From Poronia punctata (Eukaryota > Ascomycota > Sordariomycetes > Xylariales > Xylariaceae): DNA of 64,000 nt. The stretch's first letter is position 1, and each line of letters begins with the position of its first letter. This document shows, one piece after another, positions 1-11,846 of this stretch. The stretch spans positions 274,607 through 338,606 of the forward strand of contig MU401456.1 in NCBI GenBank assembly GCA_022579005.1, given 5' to 3'. Both the position numbers and the translations under genes were made by a program. The notes under the pieces were generated by a model. It was not told the origin of the DNA, made no database searches, and was given only the letters and a program-made list of their open reading frames with translations.

Positions 1-1519
1 GTTTGCTCTGCGAGATAATATGCGAACCCTTCCGCGGAATTTTCAATGTATCGGCGAATCTCTCTAGCCGCCTCGTACCCAACAGTTTTCGTCTCTGCAT
101 GAAAGTCATAATCCGTCTCTCGTAACAAAGCGTGATCGGAGGAATTCGCCTGGTTCGGACGACTAAGCGGGCAATGTTGTAGACCGTAGTGGTATAGCTG
201 TGTGAGCTCGGCTTCGCCAGGTTTCGCTGCGCTTAACAGGTTTACGACGTGAACGGCACCGTACGATTGTTCGAGGTCTTCGAAATGTTTATTGAACGCT
301 GGCTGGGTCCCATCGGCCGACCGTGTTATGCTGATCTTTTGCTGCCCGGGAATGAGACCAGCGCTCTGTTCCCAGAAGACAGGCACTGAGCCTCGGACCT
401 GAGCATAGGAGAAAAGCACACCGGAGGGGCTCCAATAGATCGTCTCGGTCTCGACAAAGTTCGCGACGTGACCATCATCGTCAATGCCACGACTATTGAA
501 GCGAGTGCCTGCTCTCTTGCACGATAGGCGTGAAATGACGGTGAGAAAGGAAGGAAGGCCGGTGTGGGACTCGTGTAGGGGTGCGGCAGATTGAGGGATC
601 GTCAGAGTCAAACAGAATCCTCGAATTGCAGAGGTCAGAATCCTCGAGGCATCCAGAGCCTCCCGCTCGTGAGCCATCAGCCGAGAGCGGAACTGGACAA
701 GTGGGTCGATCATAAAGGAATTCCATAGGAACGCGTCGTCGAAGTTGTCGATATCAAACGTGTCCGAGTCTACCGGTCTGTCACAGCTATGAGTAAGGGC
801 TTGGACGTGACATAGTGAATCATACGCCGGATCGGGAATTGTTGGTTCCGTCCGGCGGGTTACATCTCTCACCTGTCCTGTAAGCGATTCGTCAGATCGA
901 AGTCCGTACTGTAATAGAAACTCCCATTGCCTAGCAACTTCTGTAGTTCTTGGTACGGATAATCTGCGTCGCCCTCTCGCCGGCCAAGATTTTGAGCATA
1001 CGCCGCCGAGGTATCGGGGGACTCGTTGTCGTACGCATTCAGAGAAACGACATTATCGTAAGCAGCCGAGTTGAGACATAGGAATTCAACAGCCGCAATC
1101 TTCTCGACGGTTTCGCCGGGCCGCAACGTTGCTGCCCTCGAGGCTTGGGTGATTACACACAGGAATACATCCTGTTGGATCGATATCAGGCCCAATGTTC
1201 CGTATATGGGACGGGAGATGAGAGGTCGGAAATCGCTCAATAGCTGTCGCGAAGCTGGTGAAAACTCGACCATGCACTTGGACACAGAGGGCTCGCTGCT
1301 GCCGCCTCGGGCACGCGACGGGACAACCGAGACGAGAGAGCCATCGGAAATGGCTTCTTTCGTAGTAGATGAGTGCCGGAAGATAAGAGCATGCGAATCT
1401 GTAACGATGGCAATAGCACGGTGAGGATAGTCGCGAATCAGGAGTTGGCTCGATTTCTCTGCTGACGGTGGAGGGGCGGGCACACTTCGAACCGTCGACG
1501 GGTACTGGTACTGATCCAT
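1..1519 (-). CDS. Synaptojanin-like inositol-polyphosphate phosphatase, SAC domain (5' part, cut by window edge)
   Basis: This is the N-terminal part of an Inp51/52/53-type phosphoinositide phosphatase, which removes phosphates from membrane phosphoinositides during endocytosis and actin control. Exon 1 is 873-1519 and exon 2 runs from 777 past position 1. The intron 778-872 has a GTGAGA donor and an ACAG acceptor, and the phase joins an Arg codon. The start at 1519 is the first Met of the open frame. SAC-family signatures are visible: LLIRDYPHRAIAIVTDSHA near residue 27, FYYSTDFDLTNRLQ before the intron, and RAGTRFNSRGIDDDGHVANF, then YAQVRGSVPVFWEQ in exon 2. The catalytic CX5R loop and the 5-phosphatase domain would lie beyond the left edge, so I cannot say whether it has one or two catalytic domains. 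A stand-alone Sac1 is less likely because the N-terminus matches the synaptojanin type. Confidence 0.9.
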
Positions 1520-2963
1520 GCTGGAGTAGCAGGAGAGCAGCAGTACGGCGCGGGTGTCTGCAAGCAGAAGCGCATGCTAGTTCGAGGCGAGAAGGGAAAG
1601 TTCGTCGGTAGGTAGCGAGGTGACACAGTCGACGAAACAAGCCAAGTTAGTACATCGAGGCTGGTACGAGTACGAGTATAGTGGGTTAGGTAAGGCAGTT
1701 GATAATTGTGGACTAATAATCTTGTATTATGTGTGCTGTAACCAATTTGCTAAACTTTTGGTGCTTGCACAGGTGCAAATTTCGGAAAGCCACGCCGATC
1801 TGTTGGTGTTTTTGGCCCTTTGAAGTGGAAGCGAGAAGACTCTCGCACTTGTGTACGTTGCAGGTAAGTAGGTACCTACCTATTACTTTTCGTTTCTGGC
1901 AGACCAAGGTTAGATGGGACCTGTGACGTATCGGGATACTTGGGGATTTCGGTGGATTTTCGATAAGGTGCAGTGCCAGGTGCTCGGTCAGCCCTATGGC
2001 TTATTAAACGGTGGTAAAACAGGGCCGGAATCGGGTACCAAGATCTCCCAAAGATCAGTCGCATTGACTTCCACCTGAGCAAGCGAACAAGAGAGGCGCA
2101 CTTCGTACTTTCATGTTATAAGAATATATAGCTTCCAAAGGCGATAGCACGCATACAACACGTTCCTATCTGCATCGCTTCTCGGGCAGGTGTGTGTAGC
2201 TTTTCAGCCCAACTTGGTACCCGAACAGAAGCTCAGATTGACCGACAAACCCATGGTTGTGGGTCCGAATAAGAGTGGCTTCATGTAGGTATTCACCGCC
2301 CCTGGGTTCCACCATCGAACAACTAAACCGCGGGCAGCTTTGCATAATTAGGATGGTATTGTATGCTCTGAATTTTTCTTTTATTTCTGGCGTGGCCAAA
2401 GCCAGCATGATCTACAGTAATTGATGTAGAAAACACATCGCATCGTCAGCTGGTTCGGTTGGGGTCTATGGATAAACCCCGAACGGAGCATGGCCAAAGG
2501 GGAGTTTCCGGTTAATACCATCTCCTCGCCCCTACGTAGACGGTGGCCGATGCTGGAACCTCGTTCGTCGGCTGCGATCCCGGCCATGTATCGTGAGCGA
2601 CCCAGTGAAAGCGCAGTATCTTAACATTAGACACAAGGAAACAAAGACGATAAAAGGAATTAACACATGATCTCATCGACGCAACCCATTCTTTGCCGTG
2701 AACACGCCGAGGGTGTCCCGAACTGTGAGCCCGAAACATAGACATGCTGGGCTTAGAGAACAAGGCATACTATAAGTGCAGCCTCTACTAATAGGGGAAA
2801 TCATGCATTTTCAGCCTTGCTGCCAGACCAACTCCCCTCCAATCCTCCCTACCAAATGCCGCGAATCATACGCCAGCTGGGTATCGACGAAACTCAAGCC
2901 ACCCGTAAGGCCCTTGGAGCATGCAGTTGCAGCTGAGACAAGGAGGTATTATACGCGAGTCGC
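1520..2963. other. Intergenic spacer, no gene seen
   Basis: This 1.4 kb spacer lies upstream of the synaptojanin-like gene and downstream of the 14-3-3 stop codon. Short open frames overlap on both strands and none resembles a known protein. It contains the 12-bp palindrome GTAGGTACCTAC near 1868-1881, part of the TACCTA/TAGGTA motif class scattered through the window. Confidence 0.6.
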
Positions 2964-4162
2964 TTAGGACTCGGGGGCGGGGGCAGCTTCCTCCTTGGGC
3001 TTCTCGGCCTCCTCGGCCGGCTTGTCCTCCTTAGCTGCCTCGGGGGCAGCAGCCTCACCCTCAGCATTATCCGATGACGTCCACAGCGTCAGGTTGTCAC
3101 GTAGCAGCTGCATGATGAGAGTGCTATCACGATACGACTCCTCGGAGAGCGAGTCGAGCTCGGCAATGGCATCATCGAAAGCCTGCTTCGCAAGGTGGCA
3201 AGCCCGGTCGGGCGAGTTGAGAATCTCGTAGTAAAAGACGGAGAAGTTCAGCGCCAGACCCAGGCGAATGGGATGTGTTGGTGTGAGCTCGGTTTGAGCA
3301 ACATCAGTTGCGCTCTACGAGCTTGTTAGTAGTAATTCGGAGAGTGACGAAAATCGGCTCAAGTTATTGAACATACCTTGTAGGCCTCGTGGGCCGCAGT
3401 GGCGGCAACCTTGCGCTTTTCTCCTGAAGCAAACTCGGCTAGATAGCGGTGATAATCGCCCTTCCTATTTTCAAGGCCGTCAGCAGTGCTCTGTGATGTA
3501 TTGTAATATACTAATTGATATGGAAACACGAACATTTTGTGATAAAATACTTTGGATTCGCCCGAGGCCGCGTTCGGGATTAAACTCTCATCCAGCACAT
3601 CGAGAACATCTTGGCAGACCTTCTCAAGTTCGGTCTCGATCTTGTTTCGGTATTCACGGATGGTCCCAACATGCTTCTCGGAACCCTTAGATTCCTCCTT
3701 CTGCTCAATCGAGGAGATGATGCGCCACGAGGCGCGGCGGGTACCGACAACGTTCTTGTAGGCGACGGAAAGGAGATTCCGCTCATCGACGCTGAGCTCA
3801 CCGCCTAGCTTGGCAACTTCCTTCATGTAGGTTACCATCTCATCGTATCGCTCAGCCTGCTCGCAGAGGCGGGCGAGAAAAGTCTTGCTATTGGGACAGA
3901 GCTGTTAGAATCAAGTGCGTGGTGGGGGAGGCCGACAAGTGCCAGGACAGTTGAATCGCGGCCGGCGCCCCTAGAATAGCTTCATACCTTTCACGCTAGA
4001 TGAAAAATACGGGTTAGCAGAGAACCACGAACGTATCCACGAAGTAGGCATAAAGGTCCAGCCTCGGGGGTGACGCGGTTTGAAGGCTGTCAATACCGAG
4101 ACAGAAGAAGGCGGCGCAGACTACTAGATAGAAGGGGGGGGTTAACTTACTTCAGTGGTCAT
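2964..4162 (-). CDS. 14-3-3 protein
   Basis: 14-3-3 proteins are dimeric adaptors that bind phospho-serine/threonine peptides in the cytosol. The model is complement(2964..3314, 3377..3464, 3534..3887, 3988..3995, 4151..4162), giving 270 residues, normal for fungal members. Exon 1 encodes only MTTE. Exon 2 is an 8-nt micro-exon (CGTGAAAG), and exon 3 continues [20 protein letters not shown]. Family hallmarks follow: [13 protein letters not shown], the Lys/Arg groove residues in RRASWRI and [44 protein letters not shown], and [16 protein letters not shown]. The tail is acidic and Ala/Glu-rich. The 69-nt intron at 3465-3533 has a weak GTTCGT donor, is a multiple of three and carries no stop, so retention would insert 23 residues. 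It appears to be the only 14-3-3 gene in the window. Confidence 0.97.
3988..3995 (-). other. 8-nt micro-exon of the 14-3-3 gene
   Basis: The octamer CGTGAAAG is flanked by CTAG upstream and GTATGA downstream on the minus strand. It supplies Arg-Glu and two bases of Ser between MTTE and KTFLARL. Without it the conserved N-terminal helix would be out of frame with the start codon. Confidence 0.85.
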
Positions 4163-4775
4163 CTTGGGTTAGTCTGACTGAAGATGCCGTTGATAATTCG
4201 TCGATAAGGGCAATTATTTGGATGAGAAGAGGTATGGCAGCGTAGGGCGAAAATGGATTTGGGTTGTGGTTGTTTGGGTTGTTGTTGTTGTGGTAGGGAG
4301 TTGTTTACGGAATCAAGGTTGACTATGAGCGACTCAAAATGGACGAGGTTTGGGTGCGGGAGGAGAAAGTTAGTCCCCAAAGATCCCACGCCAGCCCCAC
4401 CTTAATGCCCATTGCTGGCTCGTGCGTCAGAGGCAGACGCCTTGAGGGGGGTTTATCAGGTCTAGGTACATAGCATTGGCGTACCTAGTATTGCCTAGAC
4501 GCATACTGGAAATGTACCATTGTATCTTTTCTTCTAAGATTCCATAGGAAACCGCCCACCGGCACTGCTGGCTAGCTGCTCCAAGGTTGTCAGTGGCTGC
4601 TGTCGAATGACAACACAAGGGCATCATTGGCTACAGCACTCACGCACAGTGGAGGCCACAGACCGGAGGGGAGATAGTGGCATGTACAGAGAGAGGTACA
4701 TAGCGTAAAGATGCAAAATCGGGCCATAACTCATCAGTGTACCTATTCTAAAGGGTGGTTTAGCTCTTTAATGAG

Positions 4776-4795
4776 ATCTACGTGTACACGTAGAT
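4776..4795. repeat. Perfect 20-bp palindrome
   Basis: The sequence ATCTACGTGTACACGTAGAT is its own reverse complement across all 20 bases, centred between 4785 and 4786. It lies about 600 bp upstream of the 14-3-3 start codon on the minus strand. It contains the ACGTGTACACGT core that recurs partially elsewhere in spacers of this window. Confidence 0.8.
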
Positions 4796-6150
4796 ACATG
4801 TACGTTATAGTCATCGCATCACAGTTTTCCTAAATTCTCAAGTCCCCCCTGCCTAAAGTATCTACGAGTACACGTTCGTGTAAGTGCAGAAGGTATTCAA
4901 AGTCCCCAAGGCTTTTACATCTTTCCGCATACCGCTATCTAGGTAGTAGGCACGTAGGTACTATGCATGCAGTGCTGCCCGCAGAGTTGAACCGGTGCTG
5001 TCTATTGCCCCTCATTTCTTACCCACGCCAAGTGGGCTAATACAACATAGTCTCTCAATCGAGTTCTAGCAGAGCAAGGCTAGGGCCTCTCATTGAACAG
5101 GCACATCCCAAAGTACTCTCGAAAAGGAAATACACGTATCAGAAAATTTCGTTTCATAAATTTGATCATACAAACTAGGCACTGTTAGCCGGCGTCCGCA
5201 ATGCCTATCAGAAGTTAGGGAAGGACCATCTCAAGTTCTCAACAAGTGACAGCAGAGAGTCCGATGCGCCGTCTTATGTCTAATGATTTCTTTTCTCCCC
5301 CTTTTACTACCCTCGAATTGCTTGGTTAGGTGCTATCCCAGTAGGTATTATCTTTTTAATGTATACACGTAAATCGGTAGCCTGTCGGGTGTCCTCTATT
5401 ACGTGTACGCGATATGTACTTGTTCAAAGAAGAGGCAAGTATTCTGTGAACTTCCATCTGCTGTTTCCGAGTACCCACCATTGTCCGTTCAAAAGCGGAT
5501 CCCCTGCTCAGAGCCGGTTGGCGCTGAAGGGTCTAGGTTAGCCCGTTAGGTACACGTTCTCAGGTAGGTGCTACTCGTATGCTAGGTTAGGTACTGAAGT
5601 GCAAAGTATTCTGGGATCTACCAGGCAATACCGACAACTTACAAGGTCACGGGCCCAAAAAGAATTTACTATATTAGGATTAACAAAGGATCGTATGCAT
5701 GGGACAGTCCCCTTTTTATTTTGGATCTTTGTTGTGACCCTAGATATTTGACGTTCGCGGCAACCTCAAGTTTGTTGATTTTTGTCAAGTGCGTTACAGG
5801 ACATCAATATTTACCTACTGCGTAGGGGTATTATTCTCAAGTTGAAGAAAAGGACCGTCGCGAATTCAAACATGCAACACCTGATAATATATACCAGTAG
5901 GTTTGTATGTCCCGTGGACATGTCCCCAACCGCTTTAACTCCAGTAACCACAAGGCATACACAAAAATCACCCAAGCGCCTACCTACTTGTTTGTTGGGG
6001 GGGTGGCCGGCGATAAGGGCGGGGCCCCACCACTCATCCTTTCTCGGTGATCTTGACACGGGGTCTAGATCTGGCCAGTCACATCTTGACTTTGGAGAGC
6101 CGTTGCTGAAGGCGGTGTTGGCAGCAAGATAATCCGATATTCATGTGTGA

Positions 6151-6173
6151 GCATCACGTTATCCTCGTGATGC
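6151..6173. repeat. 8-bp inverted repeat with 7-nt loop
   Basis: GCATCACG at 6151-6158 is repeated inverted as CGTGATGC at 6166-6173. It lies in the region downstream of the lipase gene. Its function is unknown; it could form a small hairpin in a 3' transcript. Confidence 0.5.
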
Positions 6174-6668
6174 GAAGATAATGTGTCACAGACACTACCA
6201 CTAAGGATTACTCATGCTACTAACCTTAGGGACTGTATGATCATCTATCTGTAGATACCAGTTGTTGGCCAACTGTTGGCTATCATCAGCCCTGTTAAAT
6301 GCACTCTCAAAGGGATCAATTAGGTACCTAGTCCAAGTAGGCGATGCTAGTAGCGCCCATGTTGGCACGTGTGAAGGAATGTTAGGCGAAGTATACATTG
6401 ATTGATGTAGTGGCGGATATTCCCGTTGCTATCGCTTTCCTGCTTGGCGAGAGGCCACTGGCCTATTCCGGGAAATGGACGAAGCAGTGATGGCCCCATG
6501 AGTTCAGTTTATGCCCGATTTCTTATTATTATTAATACCAAGGTCGATAGCCAAAACCCGGGTTCTCCTGTCATTGCTGTTAAATCCCCTCATTACAGAC
6601 CCCGCGGTCAGCCGTATACAAGGTACAATTACAGGATGTGACATGCCTGGAGCCCCAAGAACCCAACT

Positions 6669-7910
6669 TCACAACTCGTTATTTGTCGTCATTGCCTGGT
6701 ATTTATCCCTGTCCCAATCTATCGGGTCCCCGCCGGGGATGCAAAGGCCTAGCCTCCAAAAATAGTCACGATGCGCAAAGAACAACTCCCAGAGTTTAAG
6801 GCGCGTGGGAAACTTGAAGGACGCATTCGTCGGCGGAGTCTCTACATCTTGATTTGGAGACTCTTCAACAACAGATTTGATCCCATGCCTATCCTCTCCC
6901 GCCGAGCCAGCAATACATTCGGGGTCGTAATCTCCCATGCAGGGTCGAATATCCGATGGCTTGGGATATAAATCCGTCTTGGAGATAAAGAACTCGCCAG
7001 CATGTGATCGGTAACCCCATTCGGAGAGGGGGAGTAGCGGTACCGGGTCACCGGTATGGGTGATCCTACGGTACGCTCGTTGCTCGGGGTCGTTCTCGTC
7101 TCGTAAGCCAAACGCAGCATCGATATAGTTAACAAGACCGGCATTGCCGACCCTTGGCTCGCCGAACGTAGTTACTATGACGTCGTCCCATCCAAGAATA
7201 ACCTTCATTTCCAGAGCCGCGAGAGCACCCACGGCACCACCTAAACTATGACCTACGACATGAATAGGGTACTGGGGATATAGCTCATGTAGGTGCTTGA
7301 GTTTGGGCATGACAACATTTCTAGCAATCTGCCAAGACATCAGAAACCCCATGTGCACAGTACAGTTTGTGCATTCGTGATCGGGCGGGTTTAGGCCATC
7401 TCCTGGTTCGTCGCCCGCCGGCGGGTACGGCACGTATTTCTGTGGTACCGTACCCAAATCGATAACGGTATTTGTGATGCTGTACGTCCCGCGAAATGCA
7501 ACAATAATAGCCCCGTTCTGTTGTTTCATGGGCTCCTGTCCGCCCATAGCACTGTTGGGCGAGTTGGCTACAGCCGCCGATGTCGCATGGTCCACGGCGA
7601 TGTAGCCGCAGCTATCACCCAACAATGCGCCAGTATTCCATGTCGTCACGAGCTCGAGCGTAGGGAAGTCTTTGCATCGAGAGATGCATGAGAAAGGCTG
7701 ACGAATCCCCGAAGTTCCCACGCAGTAGGCAATATCGACTAGACGTGACAAGCGCTCTATGGATGCAAAGAAGTTGGCAGAGACCCCATCTATCGTGTTG
7801 GCGTCCTGGTGTTGTGAAAACGGGTACTGGCCTGAGACTGGTGACGCAGGTACACCTCCCACGGCACGAAAAATAGATAGGTGCAACAGAACAGATGTGA
7901 TGAATAACAT
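6669..7910 (-). CDS. Secreted class 3 (alpha/beta-hydrolase) lipase
   Basis: This intronless gene encodes 413 residues. The N-terminus is a signal peptide (MLFITSVLLHLSIFRAVGGV). The nucleophile elbow GHSLGGA places the catalytic Ser at residue 222. Asp288 in THTGDPVPLLP and His380 in FFAHRDYF complete the likely triad, and the oxyanion segment is IIVAFRGTYS near 136-144. This is the Rhizomucor/Thermomyces-type lipase fold (lipase_3), which hydrolyses triacylglycerols or related esters outside the cell. Feruloyl esterases share the fold, so the exact substrate is open. Extra cysteines (Cys63, 75, 79, 101, 180, 183, 324, 332) suggest disulfides. The start codon at 7910 is just downstream of an ATC/GAT trinucleotide tract in the 5' leader. 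It has no close neighbour. Confidence 0.93.
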   Translation of the reverse strand: MLFITSVLLHLSIFRAVGGVPASPVSGQYPFSQHQDANTIDGVSANFFASIERLSRLVDIAYCVGTSGIRQPFSCISRCKDFPTLELVTTWNTGALLGDSCGYIAVDHATSAAVANSPNSAMGGQEPMKQQNGAIIVAFRGTYSITNTVIDLGTVPQKYVPYPPAGDEPGDGLNPPDHECTNCTVHMGFLMSWQIARNVVMPKLKHLHELYPQYPIHVVGHSLGGAVGALAALEMKVILGWDDVIVTTFGEPRVGNAGLVNYIDAAFGLRDENDPEQRAYRRITHTGDPVPLLPLSEWGYRSHAGEFFISKTDLYPKPSDIRPCMGDYDPECIAGSAGEDRHGIKSVVEESPNQDVETPPTNASFKFPTRLKLWELFFAHRDYFWRLGLCIPGGDPIDWDRDKYQAMTTNNEL

Positions 7911-7918
7911 TTCAGGTG

Positions 7919-7941
7919 TGATGATGATGATGATGATGATA
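7919..7941. repeat. (ATG/CAT)n trinucleotide microsatellite
   Basis: About seven tandem TGA/ATG triplets lie within 10-30 bp upstream of the lipase start codon, so they probably fall in its 5' untranslated region. Length polymorphism here could alter the leader. Confidence 0.8.
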
Positions 7942-10900
7942 GGCTATATTAAATCTTATGCTCAAGAGACGGCCGTAGATCCTGTAAGAACCATCATGTC
8001 ACGGAGGCATATGGTGGACGTCTGAGAGGAAAGTGCATTAATTAAGATTTCATCTTATGAAGGAAGTTGAGATAGATCAGAACCATTTTCGACCTCGTAG
8101 GATGTGCAGAGGTGGGTTGCTAATTGTATGTTCAATGTGCTGTTGGTCTGGTGATCCACGAGCCAGCCACATCCAAGTCATTACAAAAGTACTGGGTTTA
8201 GCACCCCTTTTCGGCCTAGTATGCACGTCGTTTCAATACAAGCAGTCATGTACCTCTCCTTTCTACGAGTACGTTTTATAGGCCCTGTTATGGGAGCTAA
8301 ACACGCCTACGTGCTAGAATTGACAAACGCGGGGTCTCGAATACGCGGGCAGGTGAGCTGGGGGGTCGCCCTGAACTTGTCCACCTTTAATCGATTCCTA
8401 CTCGTAGGTCTCGTAGGCAGACGTCAATATAGAAAAATCTAGCACTCAAACATAGGTAACTAGCAACTACGAGTACACGTAACCCAGAGCAGAGCCCAGA
8501 GCAATTGCTGTCCTTGTTATTTTCCCTAAAAGAAATTGAAAGATGTCTACTGTGTTGTAAATACTCTGCATGATATGGGGGTAAGAACAAGGCTTTCCTT
8601 GAAGAACCAGGAGGCCTGGAGGTCCTGGCAAGTGGTAGGCCCTGTTGAGAATGTCGGGGCGACGCTCGGGAGAGAAAGACTTAAGTTCTTCGGGGAAGTC
8701 TACAGCAAGAGGATATTGAATCAATATATAAGCACACAGGAAAACACCCCTACTCCGCACCTGTAGTTCCTAGACCCGAGGCTTTTGCTATCCTGCTTAA
8801 AGGTCCTGCTAAAGGCAGCTACCGACACGAATATCCTAACCTAAACTATGGGGGGTCGTGATAGATGGAAGGAACATTCCCTGTCCGAGCCATCTTGCCA
8901 AGTCTTGACGCTCGAATATAGGCTTCACTTAGACACTCATAGGCTTTACGGGCCCATGGTATTCCCGGTTCCGTTACACGGTACCTCTCGGATCTCTCTC
9001 GCGATACTTACGAAGAGAGCTTGGCTACGGCAGGGTCTTATTGTATAGCCTGCGGCTGCTCATGTCCACCATAGTTGTGGTCGTAGGCTTACAGTTCTAA
9101 CATGTGTCTAGAGTCTAGACAACCCGCTACCGCTGCTGCTACATATAGCAGGGCCAAAACCCCTGCATTTTTAGAGAGGGAAGAATGGCATCTGGATATT
9201 TACCTAATCAGTACGTGTAACTTGTAAGGTCGATCCTGAATATGCTCGTGGTTGTAATATCAGTATTTATTTTGGGTTACACGACGCGATTAAGTTGTTA
9301 CTGCCTTGATCGTTGCCTCGGGTCGTAATACCCTTGCTTAACGGCTAGCCCATGAGATTGCTACCAACTCTAGGTCTAGTTTGGCGTGGTAGGTACCTAG
9401 CTAGATCTCTTGAGCCACCATCCTCGATTTACCTAGAACTTGCTGCAATGCCTAGTAGAAAGCCACAATCTGGTCGAAGACGCGGATATTAGGAAGATCC
9501 ACCCACGAGCCTTGTCGTCGAGGCCTAAGACCATACTAAAATATCACCCCTCTCTCTGCTCCTGTAAACACCGTTTGATGACGGAATCAAAGGCACAACA
9601 CCATCCGCGGAACACTCCGTGTAGGTATTTCCATAGGATATCGGAAGAACTTGTATGGTAGGAGGTATTTGTGTACTGGGTTTGTCAAGCTTACTAGAAC
9701 TCTCCACCTAACCTACCTCTTAGTACCTAGATTAAAAGCTAGACTAGCGGCTATACATTCCTCACGCCTCTTACACCGACTCACATGCTTTACCTACCTT
9801 TATCACGGTTCCTATTCCGCACTTCTTGTGCTTTAGCTCAAGCTATACACTACCCCAGGCATTTTTAACGTCTTAAACGCGGCCGCAATGAATAGAAGCT
9901 CCTTAAAGCATCTACTAGCGGCGCCAACTCCTCTTCGGCATGCTGCCCGTCTCGCCAAAGAATTTCCCAGCTGAACCTTCCTTGCGAGAATCAGGAAAAT
10001 ATATCTAGAAGCACCTACAATATAGTCACCACTCTACCAGATGGCCTCTCTCTCGGTGCTAAGGTTTGTAGACAGTAGACTAACCTGGCTTTCGTGCCGG
10101 GAAGCAATGAACTTGGCAAGGGATAAGTGGTAATGTACGCCACTACGTCTACTCATACCGACTATGGGACAGCAAAGTGGCATCGCCGAAGCCGAGGACT
10201 CTTTCTCTGGCTTAAGCTTTACTTGGCCAAGGCTGTGTGATTTCTATCTGAGGTTGATAGTGTTAGAGCTAGCGGGGCCCTTATACTGTGAGACGTAGGA
10301 ATACATAGGTGCTTGTGATCCCCATACTCTGTTTTAGAGCACAAGACGAAGTAAGCTTATTTAGGTATCCTGTACGCACTTAGCTAAGTGTAGAAACCCG
10401 TTAAAGAGAGACCTAGCGGCCGCACACATACTGTCCATAAGCGCGAACTATGTATTGCAAGGGGAAACCAGTCCGAGGGAGGGTCGGTTAAGTTCTCAAC
10501 CTGGTCGGTTAAGCTTAAACCTACTCGGTAGCCTAACACTCAGGCTTAATCGAGTACAATTGCCACGACCGGTTATGACGGAGCTGTTTTCTATCTCTAT
10601 CAGAAGATAAATATGTCGACGATAAAGCTACCTACCCAGGCGTGCCAGGGTAGACATAATCCCCAGATCCCCCGCGGAGTAGTAAACGTTTAGTATCGCT
10701 TCTCCCGGTTAGCGGGTGATTTAGCGAACCCGCCGCCCTGGAATTCCACGTACACTAGGCAAGACCTGGTATGTCTTCGCCGCGCCAACCTTCCCTCCTT
10801 TTTAATTTTTCTTCTTAAAAAGGACCCACAACCTTCCTATTTTGGGACTATCGCGGGCTTCATTTTTGAAGCATCGTCGACAGTGGGTTGGTTCCGACCC

Positions 10901-11415
10901 CAGGTGCTTGGTCGTTAAATATACAGCAGGCTTGATGCACTTAATACTTGTTAACGGCGATACGACAGCGCATGCTAAAGTCGGCACTAAAACACCGCAG
11001 TACGAGGGACCTGGGATTGACGGCGGCAATATTAAGCACGCACAAGGTTAAAAACAGCGCGGAATAGGACCAACGCAACACTTACACGCTTACGCTGCCA
11101 ACAACACACACACACTGCCGGATTTTCCCTACCGAGGTTTTGCCGACAGTCACGGGGCGATAAGCGGCGATAAGCGTGATTTACCTATAGCCATGTCCTA
11201 AAAAGGAGTGGACGGGCTGTATCCTCGCAAAAGTTATGCCCAGGCTTGATAAACCCCTGCGCTGACGATGAGGCTGGTATCTACACTAGGGCCCTTACCT
11301 ACATGTAGGTAGGTTGGGGCGTTGGGCAGTGTTGCTTACCACGTCATTTACCCTTAAGGAGGTCGGGCAATTGCATGGTATGCGTATGTACAATAGCCCC
11401 CATGACGTTAAAAAC

Positions 11416-11448
11416 TATCAATCAATCAATCTATCAATCAATCAATCT
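11416..11448. repeat. (ATCA)n tetranucleotide repeat
   Basis: About eight imperfect ATCA units, with one ATCT interruption, form a microsatellite in the spacer upstream of the SGNH-FN3 gene. Confidence 0.75.
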
Positions 11449-11835
11449 TCGCCGCGCCTGCCCCTTGATGCGGCTTACTTTGCTCCACTTATATGGATTA
11501 CAAGGTACGTGTATATCCCATACGCCAGAGTCGGTTACCAGGAAGGATCTCTTATTCGAACTACACGTGCTCGTATAACAACAACAACAACTCCCCATCA
11601 CCTATTCAGAGTCCGTCTGTGCCGTCCGGTCTACCTAGAACAGACTATTAAACAAGGAGCTCTGTTTAATATGGGGATAAGTAAGACCCAACTCTTTGGC
11701 TTCCCTAGTCTCTAGAGCTTTGAATCATCCATCGTTCCAATAGTCGTGCTCTAGTGTCTATGGGTAGCAACACTTTGTTAACCGACGGCCGTCCAAGGAC
11801 TTGATGCTAGGATTATGTTGTTCATTAGCCGAGGG

Positions 11836-11846
11836 ATATATAAGTA
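11836..11846 (+). promoter_or_regulatory. Possible TATA box of the SGNH-FN3 gene
   Basis: GATATATAAG lies about 135 bp upstream of the ATG at 11981 on the same strand, a reasonable distance for a fungal TATA element. A TAGGTAGGTAGG tract separates it from the start codon. It is judged from sequence and position only. Confidence 0.35.

Larger units (their letters stand above)
4163..6668. other. 2.5 kb intergenic spacer, no gene seen
   Basis: No open frame here resembles a protein. The stretch holds a 20-bp palindrome at 4776-4795, a CTACGAGTA motif at 4862, and an 8-bp inverted repeat (GCATCACG, 7-nt loop) at 6151-6173. It contains the 5' flanks of the 14-3-3 gene; nearest its start codon is a region rich in CAA/AAC triplets on the coding strand (around 4260-4310). 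Confidence 0.6.

Noticed and set aside
1071..1640. Open frames on both strands over the SAC-domain exon
   Set aside because: Shadows of the synaptojanin-like gene; their translations have no family features.
10480..11200. A degraded DNA transposon suggested by repeated GGTCGGTTAAG and GCGATAAGCG phrases
   Set aside because: I could find no terminal inverted repeat, target duplication or transposase remnant.
11314..11715. 133-codon plus-strand open frame
   Set aside because: It runs through an ATCA microsatellite and an AAC tract, so it is open by composition rather than by coding.
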